A stretch of 64,000 nt of DNA, from the NCBI GenBank assembly GCA_024638765.1, contig JAHEJT010000008.1:1-64000 (forward strand), in the 5' to 3' direction. The notes under the pieces were generated by a model. The model was given only the letters and a program-made list of their open reading frames with translations. It was not told the DNA's origin and did no database searches. A program made the position numbers and the translations under genes. Origin of the DNA: Verrucomicrobiales bacterium. GTDB taxonomy: Bacteria > Verrucomicrobiota > Verrucomicrobiia > Verrucomicrobiales > DEV007. Of the stretch, positions 16,882 to 25,269 are shown piece by piece. Numbering within the stretch: position 1 is the stretch's first letter; each line of letters begins with the position of its first letter.

Positions 16882-17889
16882 TTAATCTGCGGCCGCAGCC
16901 GGCTCAGGATCCTGCTTCGACGCCTTGTGGCCTTGGCCCGCATCCACGTCGGAACGCGTGATCTTGCGGAAGACCTCGTCGAGCCGGCCCTCCTCCCTCT
17001 TGAGCTCCTGCAGCATCAGGCCTTTGTCCACACACAACTGGAACACGGATTCGGAAAGCGCACCGTCATTGCTCTTCTTCGAGGGAATAAGCTGCGCCGC
17101 CAGGGAAATATCGTTCGAATCGCGCACCTCCACGGTGCGCACCGTATCGAGCTTCTCGAGTTCCTGCCGAATTCCCGATCCCGCCAGCCCGCTCACCTTG
17201 ACAGTGACCGCTCCCGCGCCCTCGGCGCGCGATTTCAATTCATCCGGAGTGCCGTCCGCCACAATTCTTCCGCGATCGATGATAATCGCGCGTGTACAGG
17301 CGGCCTCCACTTCCTCGAGAATATGCGTGGAAAAAATAATCACCTTCTTTTCGCCCATGCGCTTGATGAGCGCGCGCACTTCATGTTTTTGGTTCGGATC
17401 CAACCCATCCGTGGGCTCGTCCAGGATGAGAATATCCGGGTCGTGAATCACCGATTGGGCGAAACAAGTCCGGTGACGAAACCCCTTGGACAGGGTATCA
17501 ATGCTCTGGTGACGCACCGACTGGAGAAAACACATGTCCAGCACCCGCTCGATGGCTTGCTTCTTTTCACCGCCGCGCAGGCCGCGCATTTCCGCGGTGA
17601 AAGCGAGAAAACTGTAAACGCTCATATCGTTGTAGAGCGGGGCATTCTCCGGCAGGTAACCGATCTTCGCCTTGGCGCCGAGCTCGTCCTCGACAATGTC
17701 CGTCCCGTCAATCTCGATACTGCCGCCGGTGGGAGGAAGATATCCCGTCACCATTCTCATGGTCGTGGATTTTCCCGCCCCGTTCGGACCCAGAAAACCC
17801 AAAACCTCTCCCTGCTTCACGGAGAAGGAAATTCCGTCGACTGCAACTTTGTGTCCGAAATGCTTGCTGAGATCTTTAACCTCTATCAT
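16882..17889 (-). CDS. GldA-like ABC transporter ATP-binding protein
   Basis: A 335-residue ABC ATPase. Walker A GPNGAGKSTT (about 35-44), signature LSKGF (near 134), Walker B ILILDEPT and the D-loop GLDP are all intact, so it should hydrolyse ATP. A C-terminal regulatory extension (about 215-335) continues past the core, as in GldA and other ABC-2 ATPases. It is the first gene of the Gld-type operon and is divergent from the exonuclease gene across 172 bp. It energises the GldF-like permease. Confidence 0.93.
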   Translation of the reverse strand: MIEVKDLSKHFGHKVAVDGISFSVKQGEVLGFLGPNGAGKSTTMRMVTGYLPPTGGSIEIDGTDIVEDELGAKAKIGYLPENAPLYNDMSVYSFLAFTAEMRGLRGGEKKQAIERVLDMCFLQSVRHQSIDTLSKGFRHRTCFAQSVIHDPDILILDEPTDGLDPNQKHEVRALIKRMGEKKVIIFSTHILEEVEAACTRAIIIDRGRIVADGTPDELKSRAEGAGAVTVKVSGLAGSGIRQELEKLDTVRTVEVRDSNDISLAAQLIPSKKSNDGALSESVFQLCVDKGLMLQELKREEGRLDEVFRKITRSDVDAGQGHKASKQDPEPAAAAD

Positions 17890-18061
17890 CTTTTTCGAAT
17901 TTCACCTCCGGACGGATCCGGATTCTGCGGTTGGAATTTCCAAAAGACAAAGGTCTGCGCTTTTCTTCAGGGGAAGTCTATTTGCCACCAAGTCTGCGAA
18001 GGTGCAAGTAATTTTTTCCGCCTAAATATAGCCTCGTAACGACCTCAAAATCAGGTATTTG

Positions 18062-18823
18062 ATGAAGCTCGTCTCCTGGAACGTCAACGGCCTCCGCGCC
18101 GTCATCCGCAATGGCCTCTTCGACTTCGTCTCCGAGGCGCACCCCGACGTCCTGCTCCTGCAGGAAACCAGGGCCGCTCCCGAGGATGTCGATCTAAGCC
18201 CCATCGATGACGAATACCGCGCCCACTGGGCTTGCGCCCAGAAAAAGGGATACAGCGGCACCTTGACCCTCACCAGGTCCGAACCCCTCTCCGCAAACAC
18301 GGGAATCGGCGTGGCCAAACACGATAAGGAAGGAAGAGTCGTCACCCTGGAATACCCCGAGTTCTACGTCGTCAACGTTTACACGCCCAACGCCCGGCGC
18401 GAACTGCTGCGCCTCGATTACCGCCAACTCTGGGATAAAGCGTTTCTGCGATACCTGCGCGGACTGGAAAAATCCAAGCCTGTCGCCTTCGGCGGCGATC
18501 TCAATGTCGCGCACACGGAAATCGATCTCGCCAATCCCAAGAGCAATCAGAAGAACGCCGGATTCACACCGGAGGAGCGCGCCGGTTTCGACAAACTCGT
18601 CAAAGCGGGTTTTATCGATACCTTTCGCGAATTCGAACCCGGGCCGGACCATTACACCTGGTGGACTTACCGCTCGGATGCCCGCGCCCGCAACATCGGG
18701 TGGCGTCTCGATTACTGGTGCATCTCCCAAAGACTGCGCCCGCGGCTCCGCAACGCCGCCATTCTTGCCGAAGTCATGGGCTCCGACCACTGCCCCGTGG
18801 AGATAGAACTGGACGACTCCTGA
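18062..18823 (+). CDS. xth: Exodeoxyribonuclease III (AP endonuclease)
   Basis: A 253-residue EEP-family nuclease that nicks 5' of abasic sites and removes 3' blocking groups in base excision repair. Motifs in order: KLVSWNVNGLRA at the N-terminus, LLQETRA with the metal Glu, VYTPN, GGDLNVAH, DTFREFEPGPDHYTWW and the C-terminal GSDHCPVEI with the catalytic Asp-His. The sequence closely resembles the ExoA type. The ATG at 18062 is chosen; a TTG codon directly before it is in frame. A GTA-rich leader offers no clear ribosome binding site. Confidence 0.96.
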   Translation: MKLVSWNVNGLRAVIRNGLFDFVSEAHPDVLLLQETRAAPEDVDLSPIDDEYRAHWACAQKKGYSGTLTLTRSEPLSANTGIGVAKHDKEGRVVTLEYPEFYVVNVYTPNARRELLRLDYRQLWDKAFLRYLRGLEKSKPVAFGGDLNVAHTEIDLANPKSNQKNAGFTPEERAGFDKLVKAGFIDTFREFEPGPDHYTWWTYRSDARARNIGWRLDYWCISQRLRPRLRNAAILAEVMGSDHCPVEIELDDS

Positions 18824-18864
18824 TGAGCCACGGTTTTCGTTGCCTGAATTCGCAGCGGAAAGAT

Positions 18865-19047
18865 TTGGAGTGCGCCGGCTCGGACGTGCGTCCCACGTTG
18901 CCGCGTCCGAGTCGCGTTCCGCGTCTCAACGCGGTCACGCGATGGGACAAAGTCCCTACCCACGTGGACGGCGCTTTGGATCTAGAAGCGCCTCTCACGG
19001 CCGTGCCCCCGGCGAATCCTAAGCGGTGTCCAGCCACCGCACTCCAA
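18865..19047. repeat. MITE-like 183-bp element with 10-bp terminal inverted repeats
   Basis: The left end TTGGAGTGCG (18865-18874) and the right end CGCACTCCAA (19038-19047) are perfect 10-bp inverted repeats. Beyond them the similarity continues imperfectly: CCGGCTCGGAC on the left, and GTGGCTGGACACCGC read inward from the right. The interior is G+C-rich with short palindromes (for example GGCGCTTTGGATCTAGAAGCGCC) and no open frame of note. It fills the gap between the convergent xth and mnmA genes. Similar TTGGAGTGCG-bounded repeats are, to my recollection, common in verrucomicrobial genomes. No transposase is in the window. Confidence 0.65.
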
Positions 19048-19102
19048 GGAATCAATCTTGCGATTCGCGAACCCCTCACCACACTGCCTCAATCGTCATT
19101 CC

Positions 19103-20251
19103 TCACTCGTCAGTCGTCATTCCCGGCCCAGCTGCCTGCAAGCTGCCACTCACCTCGCGGGCGGCCGGGTGGTAAATCTCCTCAAACACCCCCCCGCCCA
19201 GGAGCACCTCCCCGTCGTAAAAAGCGCAGATCTGTCCCGGCGTCAGCGCCCGTTGCGGCGTTTCGTATTCGACCTCTGCCATTGCGCCGCCCTCAAAGAA
19301 GAGCACCCGCGCCGGCATCGCCGCCGTCCGGTAACGCGGCTGCACCAAAAGCCGCTGCTCCTCCCCGAAAGGTGCGTTGACACGGCTGATGCTGCCGACC
19401 CGGCAGCGCGCGGCATACAGCCCTGGCGTGTCCGGCCGATCGAAGGCCACCACCAATTCATTGCTCTCGATCCGCTTCGCGATCACGACGTAAGCTTCAT
19501 GCGGCACGCTCGACGCCACCCCCACGCCCCGGCGCTGGCCCAGGGTATAAAGATGCAGACCGCGATGTGCTCCCAGCGTCTTGCCCCGCGCATCGACGGT
19601 CCGACCCGGTTTGTCCGGGACGAAGGCGCGCAGAAAGTCAGCCATCTTTACTTCCCCGATAAAACAAATTCCCTGGCTGTCTTTCTTATCGGCGGTGGGA
19701 AGGGCAAATTCGCGGGCCAACTCGCGCACCCGCGGTTTGGGAAGATCGCCGATCGGAAAAAGCGCGCCCCGCACCTGGTGCTGCTCCAGCAGCGCCAGGA
19801 AATAACTTTGATCCTTGTTGCTGTCGCGACCCCGCAACAGATCGATCGTGCCATCCTCCTTTTCGCGAAGCCGCGCGTAGTGACCCGTGGCCACCGCTTC
19901 GAACCCTTGCTCGCGGGCGTAATCCAGAAACACCCCGAATTTCATCTCCCGGTTGCAAAGGACGTCGGGGTTCGGCGTAATCCCCTGCTCGTATCCGCGC
20001 AGCAGGTAATCGACGACCCGGCTGCGGTATTCCTTCATGAGATTGACCACCCGGAACTCAATGCCGATGGTATCACAAACCGCGCGGGCGTCCTCGATGT
20101 CCTGCTGCCAGGGACAATCTCCGGCGATATTCTCCTCGTTGATCCAGTTCTTCATGTACGCGCCCGTCACCTCGTGGCCTTCTTTCACCAGAAGAGCCGC
20201 CGCCACGCTGCTGTCCACACCGCCGGACATCGCCGCAAGAATTCGCGCCAT
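19103..20251 (-). CDS. mnmA: tRNA 2-thiouridine(34) synthase MnmA
   Basis: A 382-residue enzyme that adenylates and thiolates U34 of tRNA for Lys, Glu and Gln. The PP-loop SGGVDSS is at residues about 9-15. The two catalytic cysteines are visible in [13 protein letters not shown] (about 96-108) and GICFIGEV (near 195). ATGHYARL and KDQSYFL fall in the usual places. The C-terminal beta-barrel RNA-binding part is present, so it is full length, somewhat longer than E. coli MnmA at the C-terminus. The gene stands alone between repeat-bearing gaps. Confidence 0.96.
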   Translation of the reverse strand: MARILAAMSGGVDSSVAAALLVKEGHEVTGAYMKNWINEENIAGDCPWQQDIEDARAVCDTIGIEFRVVNLMKEYRSRVVDYLLRGYEQGITPNPDVLCNREMKFGVFLDYAREQGFEAVATGHYARLREKEDGTIDLLRGRDSNKDQSYFLALLEQHQVRGALFPIGDLPKPRVRELAREFALPTADKKDSQGICFIGEVKMADFLRAFVPDKPGRTVDARGKTLGAHRGLHLYTLGQRRGVGVASSVPHEAYVVIAKRIESNELVVAFDRPDTPGLYAARCRVGSISRVNAPFGEEQRLLVQPRYRTAAMPARVLFFEGGAMAEVEYETPQRALTPGQICAFYDGEVLLGGGVFEEIYHPAAREVSGSLQAAGPGMTTDE

Positions 20252-20444
20252 GGCTGGAGTCTAAAGCCGATTTCGCCCGCTGCCAAACGCGGACTGGAAC
20301 GAGGGCGGCGGATCCCAGCTCACTTCGTGGATATGCGTCTCCATTCCTCCCTTCTGTCCTCCCACAAGACCGACCACCGGCCGGGTGAATGCCCCTTTCC
20401 TCCTTCCCCGGTCCTCGTCACCCCAAATGCCGGGATTTTAATAT

Positions 20445-20482
20445 CCCCTCTCCCATGGGGAGAGGGTTAGGGTGAGGGGAAG
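20445..20482. repeat. CCCTCTCCC / GGGAGAGGG intergenic repeat
   Basis: CCCTCTCCC and GGGGAGAGGG form a compact hairpin (20446-20466), followed by TTAGGGTGAGGGG. This CCCTCACCCTAACCCTCTCCC-type repeat is, from memory, very widespread between genes in many bacterial phyla. It lies in the 281-bp non-coding gap between the divergent mnmA and a hypothetical gene. Nothing else is recognisable in that gap. Confidence 0.7.
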
Positions 20483-20532
20483 GCGTTTTCCGATTAACCA
20501 TTATGCCTTAACGCGCGCGAAGCGCGCCCCCC

Positions 20533-21198
20533 ATGAACGACGAAACCCGCGTCCCTCCCGGCACCCACTTTTCCCCCACCCCGGGCTGCATCATCATGAT
20601 CCTCGCCGTGATCGTCCTCGGCGGCAGCCTGGTCTATGCGGTCTACCGGGGGATCGAAATGAACCGGGAGATCGATCTATTCACGGAGTCCGCTCCCGTC
20701 GCCCGTCCTCTCCTCAGTCCCTCGGCCGAAGAAAAAACCGCGCTCCGCAAGAGACTATCGGATTTTTCACGGGCCGCCCTCGATGGTCGCGACGCCGAAC
20801 TGGCGCTCTCCGCCCTGGACTTGAATTATCTCATCGCCACCGAACCGATCCTCCGCGATTTCCGCGGAAACACACGCATCCGGGAGATCAAACCGGAATT
20901 CATCGTCGCGGACATCAGCCAGACTCTGAATTCGCTGCTGCCCGGCCGGCCGCGATACCTGAACGCGGCTTTCCACTTCAAGGCCGATATCCAGGAGGAC
21001 GGCCTCGGTCTTTCCCTCATCGATATTACCGCTCCGGATAAAGAAATCCCGCGGGGATTCATCGAACTCTATGCCCTCAAGCGCACCTTTCGGCTCGATC
21101 CCGAGAACCCGGCATTCGGCCCCGCCTTGAAAAAAATCCGCCTGGTCCGCACCGAGGACGGGCGTGTCATTGTCTCCACCTCGCCGCCTCGGGATTAG
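20533..21198 (+). CDS. Hypothetical protein with one N-terminal membrane anchor
   Basis: A 221-residue protein I do not recognise. A short cytosolic leader is followed by a membrane segment (about 19-38, IIMILAVIVLGGSLVYAV), then a mainly alpha/beta soluble domain without cysteines, presumably periplasmic. Segments such as LSALDLNYLIA and FHFKADIQEDGLGLSLIDI resemble lipid- or protein-binding beta domains only in a general way. It begins downstream of a repeat, points away from mnmA and lies 130 bp ahead of the FGE gene. Codon usage matches its neighbours, so it is likely a real gene. Confidence 0.7.
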   Translation: MNDETRVPPGTHFSPTPGCIIMILAVIVLGGSLVYAVYRGIEMNREIDLFTESAPVARPLLSPSAEEKTALRKRLSDFSRAALDGRDAELALSALDLNYLIATEPILRDFRGNTRIREIKPEFIVADISQTLNSLLPGRPRYLNAAFHFKADIQEDGLGLSLIDITAPDKEIPRGFIELYALKRTFRLDPENPAFGPALKKIRLVRTEDGRVIVSTSPPRD

Positions 21199-21328
21199 CC
21201 CGGATATTTCTGCACTCCCAAAAAACCCACGCAATTTGAAGTAGCGGAATCCCGGTGCCTCCGGATTCCGCTACAAATCATGAAATATCCGCGCTAGACT
21301 GCCAGAATCGCATCGCTCGCCCAGCGTC

Positions 21329-22339
21329 ATGCCCTCGAACCCGCAGAAATCTTTTTCCCAGGATGCGCCGGCGTCCAAGCCCTGCTGCACGCCCTCCGTC
21401 CCGGCGGCGGCGGCCGCAGCTTCCCCCCGCGGCGGCATGCCGGAGATCGCGCCGGGTCCCCGGGCCGGCTCGCGCGAGGGAATGGCGCACATCGAAGACG
21501 GAACCTTTCTGATGGGCGCGGACGACGACGAAATCTGGCGCGCCGATGGCGAAGATCCCGTCCGGGAGATCCGCCTGGAGCCCTTTTATATCGACCGCAG
21601 CTGCGTCACCAACCGGGAATTCGAAGACTTCGTGGAAGACTCCGGATACATCACCGAAGCGGAGCGCTTCGGCTGGTCCTTCGTGTTTCACAACCAGATT
21701 CCCAAGGCGCACCGCAAGAAACTTCAATACGAGACCGTGCAGGGCATCTCCTGGTGGGCCAAGGTGGAGAAAGCCGACTGGCGCCGGCCCGGAGGTCCCG
21801 GCACCAATATCCGCAAACGCATGGATCATCCCGTGGTCCACGTTTCCTGGCACGACGCCGCAGCCTTTTCCCTTTGGGCCGGCAAACGCCTCCCGCGCGA
21901 AGCGGAATGGGAGTGCGCGGCGCGTGGCGGACTCCGCGGAAAGCGTTACCCCTGGGGTGACGAACTAACCCCCGGCGGAAAACACCGCTGTAACATCTGG
22001 CAGGGCCGGTTCCCCCAAGAGGATACCGCGGATGACGGATACGATTCCACCGCGCCTGCGCGCTCTTTCAAGCCGAACGGATTCGGCCTCTACAATGTAT
22101 CCGGAAATGTCTGGGAATGGAGCGCCGACTGGTTCAGTCCCGACTACCACAAGCGCAACGGCAACGGAGAAGCCAACCCCGCCGGACCGCCACAGGGTGT
22201 CGCCAAGGTCATTCGCGGCGGTTCGTTTCTGTGTCACGCGTCTTACTGCAATCGTTACCGCGTCTCCGCCCGTTCCTCCAACACCCCAGACAGCGCCACT
22301 TGCCACACCGGTTTTCGCTGCGCCATGGATGCGCCCTAA
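21329..22339 (+). CDS. Formylglycine-generating enzyme (sulfatase modifying factor)
   Basis: A 336-residue FGE/SUMF1-fold protein. Unlike most FGE-sulfatase superfamily proteins in bacteria, it keeps the copper-binding and redox cysteine pair: C302 and C307 in GGSFLCHASYCNRYR, followed by VSARSSNTPDS and the TGFRC end, matching authentic FGE. It should therefore oxidise the Cys of a C-x-P-x-R sulfatase motif to formylglycine. The N-terminal 45 residues contain a Cys-Cys pair (KPCCTPS) and an Ala/Pro linker. No sulfatase gene is in the window. An exported ClpP-like protease gene follows 87 bp later. Confidence 0.92.
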   Translation: MPSNPQKSFSQDAPASKPCCTPSVPAAAAAASPRGGMPEIAPGPRAGSREGMAHIEDGTFLMGADDDEIWRADGEDPVREIRLEPFYIDRSCVTNREFEDFVEDSGYITEAERFGWSFVFHNQIPKAHRKKLQYETVQGISWWAKVEKADWRRPGGPGTNIRKRMDHPVVHVSWHDAAAFSLWAGKRLPREAEWECAARGGLRGKRYPWGDELTPGGKHRCNIWQGRFPQEDTADDGYDSTAPARSFKPNGFGLYNVSGNVWEWSADWFSPDYHKRNGNGEANPAGPPQGVAKVIRGGSFLCHASYCNRYRVSARSSNTPDSATCHTGFRCAMDAP

Positions 22340-22426
22340 GCCTCCCCAACTGACCTCCCCGGGCCCGAGAAATCCTTTGCTTTTCACGGAAATCAACCGA
22401 TATTTACCTCTTGCATTTGAAGAAAC

Positions 22427-23926
22427 ATGAACTCGTCAAGCCTCCTGAAATTCCCCTTTCTTTCGGCCCTCGCCGGAGCCTGTCTTCTCTTCTTTTCGCC
22501 CGGCGCCGCGGCCATTGACAAATCCGCCGTAAAGCCCGCGCCGGCTGCGGAGAAGCAAGAAAACGCCCAGGCGAAACCCGACGCCCGAAACCCGGAGCGC
22601 GACAAGAAGAACTCCCGCAAGAATCAGCCCGGGCAGGCCGGTCAGGCAATACCAAAGGCCGGCCCCAAAGCATCTCCCGCCGGCAAAACACCGGAGGGTT
22701 CCGGCACCGTCATCACCGTCTCCGGCAAAGCGCAGGACGAGAAAGTTTCCCGCGAAAAGGCCGCAAGCCGCGACGAGGAATACTTGAAGCGCCTCAGCGC
22801 CGAAGTCGCCCGGATCACGCTGGAACGCGACAAGATCGTCGCCGAGAATATCATCGCCAAGGAAAAGATCATCAAGGAACTCGCGGCGCGCGAAGCCGAG
22901 ACCGAGCGCAAGGACATGGAAATTGATGAAGCCGAAACCGAGCTCAAGCGCATCACCGCGGTCCAGAAAGCCGGCCTGGAAAAGGAATTGACCGAAATGC
23001 GGGCCGAGAAAGAGCGTCTCGTCCTTCAGAGCGAAATCGCCAAGGCCAAGACCGAGGCCGAGCTGAGCAAACTGAAACTCTTAGAAGAAGAGAGAAAGTC
23101 CCGGCTCTCGGAGTTGAACTCCGCGATCGAACAGAAGGAGAAAGAGTTCAAAGCCAACCAGTACGCCGAGCGCAAGCCCGTTTACCTGGAAAAACCGCTG
23201 CAGGGGAAACAAATCGTCGTCAGCGATCGTCGAATCGCGCTCAACGGCCCCATTCACAGTGAAACCGCGGATTACATTTCCGAGCGAATCAATTACTTCA
23301 ACAACAAGGATCAGAAACTGCCCATCTTCATCGTCATCGATTACTCTCCGGGCGGCTCGGTGATGTCGGGATATAAGATTCTCAAGGCCATGGAAGGCAG
23401 CGAAGCGCCGATTCATGTCATCGTGAAATCTTTCGCCGCCAGCATGGCAGCCTGCATCACGACCCTGGCGGACACGTCCTACGCCTATCCCAACGCACTT
23501 GTCCTGCACCACCAGATCAGCGGTTTTGCCTACGGAAACCTGACGCAGCAGCGCGAGTTCGTGGAGGAAGCGGAAGAATGGTGGCGGCGCCTCGCCGGAC
23601 CGGTCGCCAAAAAAATGGGCATCGGCCTCGAGGAATTTATCGAGCAAATGTATTCTAATTCTTCCTCCGGAGACTGGACCGAATTCGCAGATAAAGCACG
23701 GAACCTCAAGTGGGTGGACCATATCATTGAGGAAGTGCGCGAAACTTCCCTGATCAAGCATCCCGACGCCGAATCGGACGAGAGGCAGACCGAATCTTCC
23801 ACCTATCATTATGGGCTGCAGGAACTCAGGGATAAAGACGGCGATCCTTACGTGGTGCTTCCCCGCCTGGCGCCCTTCGATTACTACTGGCTCTACAATC
23901 CGGACAGCTATTACCGGATGAAGTGA
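22427..23926 (+). CDS. Exported ClpP-like serine protease with coiled-coil domain
   Basis: A 499-residue protein with a signal peptide (about 1-29, LAGACLLFFSPGAAA), a Lys/Pro/Ala-rich linker to about 95, a long coiled coil (about 105-245) and a ClpP-fold domain (about 255-440). The ClpP triad appears intact: S339 in SFAASMAA, H362 in LHHQ and D416 in SGDWTEF; SPGGSV is the oxyanion-hole loop. ClpP itself is cytosolic and lacks both signal peptide and coiled coil. This is more like a secreted or membrane-attached ClpP/SppA relative found in PVC bacteria, with no ATPase partner outside the membrane. Substrate unknown. The C-terminal 60 residues are Tyr/Pro-rich (FDYYWLYNPDSYYRMK at the end). 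Confidence 0.82.
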   Translation: MNSSSLLKFPFLSALAGACLLFFSPGAAAIDKSAVKPAPAAEKQENAQAKPDARNPERDKKNSRKNQPGQAGQAIPKAGPKASPAGKTPEGSGTVITVSGKAQDEKVSREKAASRDEEYLKRLSAEVARITLERDKIVAENIIAKEKIIKELAAREAETERKDMEIDEAETELKRITAVQKAGLEKELTEMRAEKERLVLQSEIAKAKTEAELSKLKLLEEERKSRLSELNSAIEQKEKEFKANQYAERKPVYLEKPLQGKQIVVSDRRIALNGPIHSETADYISERINYFNNKDQKLPIFIVIDYSPGGSVMSGYKILKAMEGSEAPIHVIVKSFAASMAACITTLADTSYAYPNALVLHHQISGFAYGNLTQQREFVEEAEEWWRRLAGPVAKKMGIGLEEFIEQMYSNSSSGDWTEFADKARNLKWVDHIIEEVRETSLIKHPDAESDERQTESSTYHYGLQELRDKDGDPYVVLPRLAPFDYYWLYNPDSYYRMK

Positions 23927-24539
23927 GTCGCGTCGCGCCGTCGGCTTCCCCCAACAACATCCCCGCACCGCTAACGCGAAGCGGGTAGGGCGACGCGTCC
24001 CGCGAAGCCGCCGACTCCCCCCAGACATCCCCGCTTCTTCTATTTTGTCATCCCGAGCGGAGTCGAGGGATCTCCCTCCCACGCCTCTCCAGCCCTAAGA
24101 CCCTCTCCTCCTCCCGCTCTCTCGCCCACCTCCCCCCCACGACGTTCCCATCAACCCAGCCCGAAGCGGGTAGGGCGACGCGGCTGTCCCGCCGACTTGT
24201 CCGTCGAAGCCTCGGCGAAGACGAAGACGGAAGCTTTGGCGAAGGAGGATCCAGCGGAGCCGCCGCCTCACTCCACATCATCCCCCCTTGTGTGAAGTGT
24301 TTGGGCTCGACAATCATTGTCCGGCAAGGAAGGGCGAGAATCTTGGACGAATAGCAAAAGTGGAGTTGGCGAAAGCCCGGAATGGAAAGAGGGATCCCTC
24401 GACTCCGCTCGGGATGACAAAGGGGGTAAAACGGGACGACAAATAACGAGCAACGATTAACTACTTACTACTTACCAGTCACTACTCACTACTCACTACT
24501 CACTAATAACCAATAACCAATAACGGCGGCGAAAGCGCC
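23927..24539. repeat. Intergenic repeat cluster (613 bp, no gene)
   Basis: This gap between the ClpP-like gene and nth holds several repeats and no credible ORF. A 20-bp direct repeat GAAGCGGGTAGGGCGACGCG occurs at 23978-23997 and 24163-24182. The 30-bp segment 23984-24013 matches 28/30 with the minus strand of 6341-6370. A perfect 29-bp inverted repeat beginning TTTGTCATCCCGAGCGGA lies at 24044-24072 and 24393-24421, enclosing 320 bp. Heptads of ACTCACT type lie at 24460-24503, and TAACCAA repeats at 24504-24523. Confidence 0.8.
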
Positions 24540-25193
24540 TCACCCCTTCCTCGTCTCCACCCTGCGCCGCCGTTTCGGAAAAAGCGCCCGGCAAATTTCG
24601 CATCGCGTCCCGTCGCAGCCCCGGGCGGTGCAATGTTCTCTCCCGTAAAAAATGATCTGCAGATGCAGCTTGTTCCATTTCTCCCGCGGAAACAGTTTCT
24701 TTAAGTCCCGCTCCGTCTCGCCCACGTTGCGACCGCTCGTCAGCTTCCAGCGCTGCGCCAGGCGGTGAATGTGTGTGTCCACCGGGAAGGCCGGTTCACC
24801 GAACCCCTGGGCCATGACCACCGAGGCCGTCTTGTGGCCCACCCCCGGCAAGCTCTCGAGCGCCTCGAAACTCGCCGGAACCTCGCCGCCGTGCTTTTCG
24901 AGGAGTATCCCCGAGAGCTCCCTGATAGCCCGGGATTTCCGCGGAGCCAGCCCGCATGGACGGATAATGGCTTCGATCTCCGAGACCGGCAGAGCCGCCA
25001 TCTCCGCCGGCGCGCGCGCTTTCGCGAAGAGTTTAGGGGTCACCTGATTGACCCGCTCGTCGGTGCACTGGGCAGAGAGCAATACCGCCAGGAGGAGCGT
25101 GAAGGTGTCCTCATGCTGAAGGGGAATCGGAGTCTCCGGATAGAGCGACTCGAGCTTCCGGACGACGTAATCCGCACGTTCGCTCTTGGTCAT
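24540..25193 (-). CDS. nth: Endonuclease III (DNA glycosylase/AP lyase)
   Basis: A 217-residue HhH-GPD glycosylase removing oxidised pyrimidines. The helix-hairpin-helix with the catalytic Lys is read in SLPGVGHKTASVV, and the catalytic Asp in FPVDTHIHRLAQRW. The C-terminal iron-sulfur loop is odd: instead of C-x6-C-x2-C-x5-C it reads C-x4-C-x4-C-x2-C (GREHCTARGCDGTRCEIC) and no cysteine follows, only a basic tail RRRRVETRKG. The cluster may be rearranged or absent. The start ATG is preceded by no clear ribosome binding site. It stands alone between a repeat-filled gap and the 3D-lipoprotein gene. Confidence 0.93.
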   Translation of the reverse strand: MTKSERADYVVRKLESLYPETPIPLQHEDTFTLLLAVLLSAQCTDERVNQVTPKLFAKARAPAEMAALPVSEIEAIIRPCGLAPRKSRAIRELSGILLEKHGGEVPASFEALESLPGVGHKTASVVMAQGFGEPAFPVDTHIHRLAQRWKLTSGRNVGETERDLKKLFPREKWNKLHLQIIFYGREHCTARGCDGTRCEICRALFPKRRRRVETRKG

Positions 25194-25269
25194 TGTCGGG
25201 CCGGGAACGGATAGAAAAACGCCGCTCCGGCAATACCAGCGCCTGTCCTGATCGCGGAGCCTGCGTGGA

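Noticed and set aside
19058-20470. Long plus-strand ORF (470 codons) opposite mnmA
   Set aside because: Covers mnmA antisense and repeat DNA, low-complexity His/Arg-rich product, no recognisable family.
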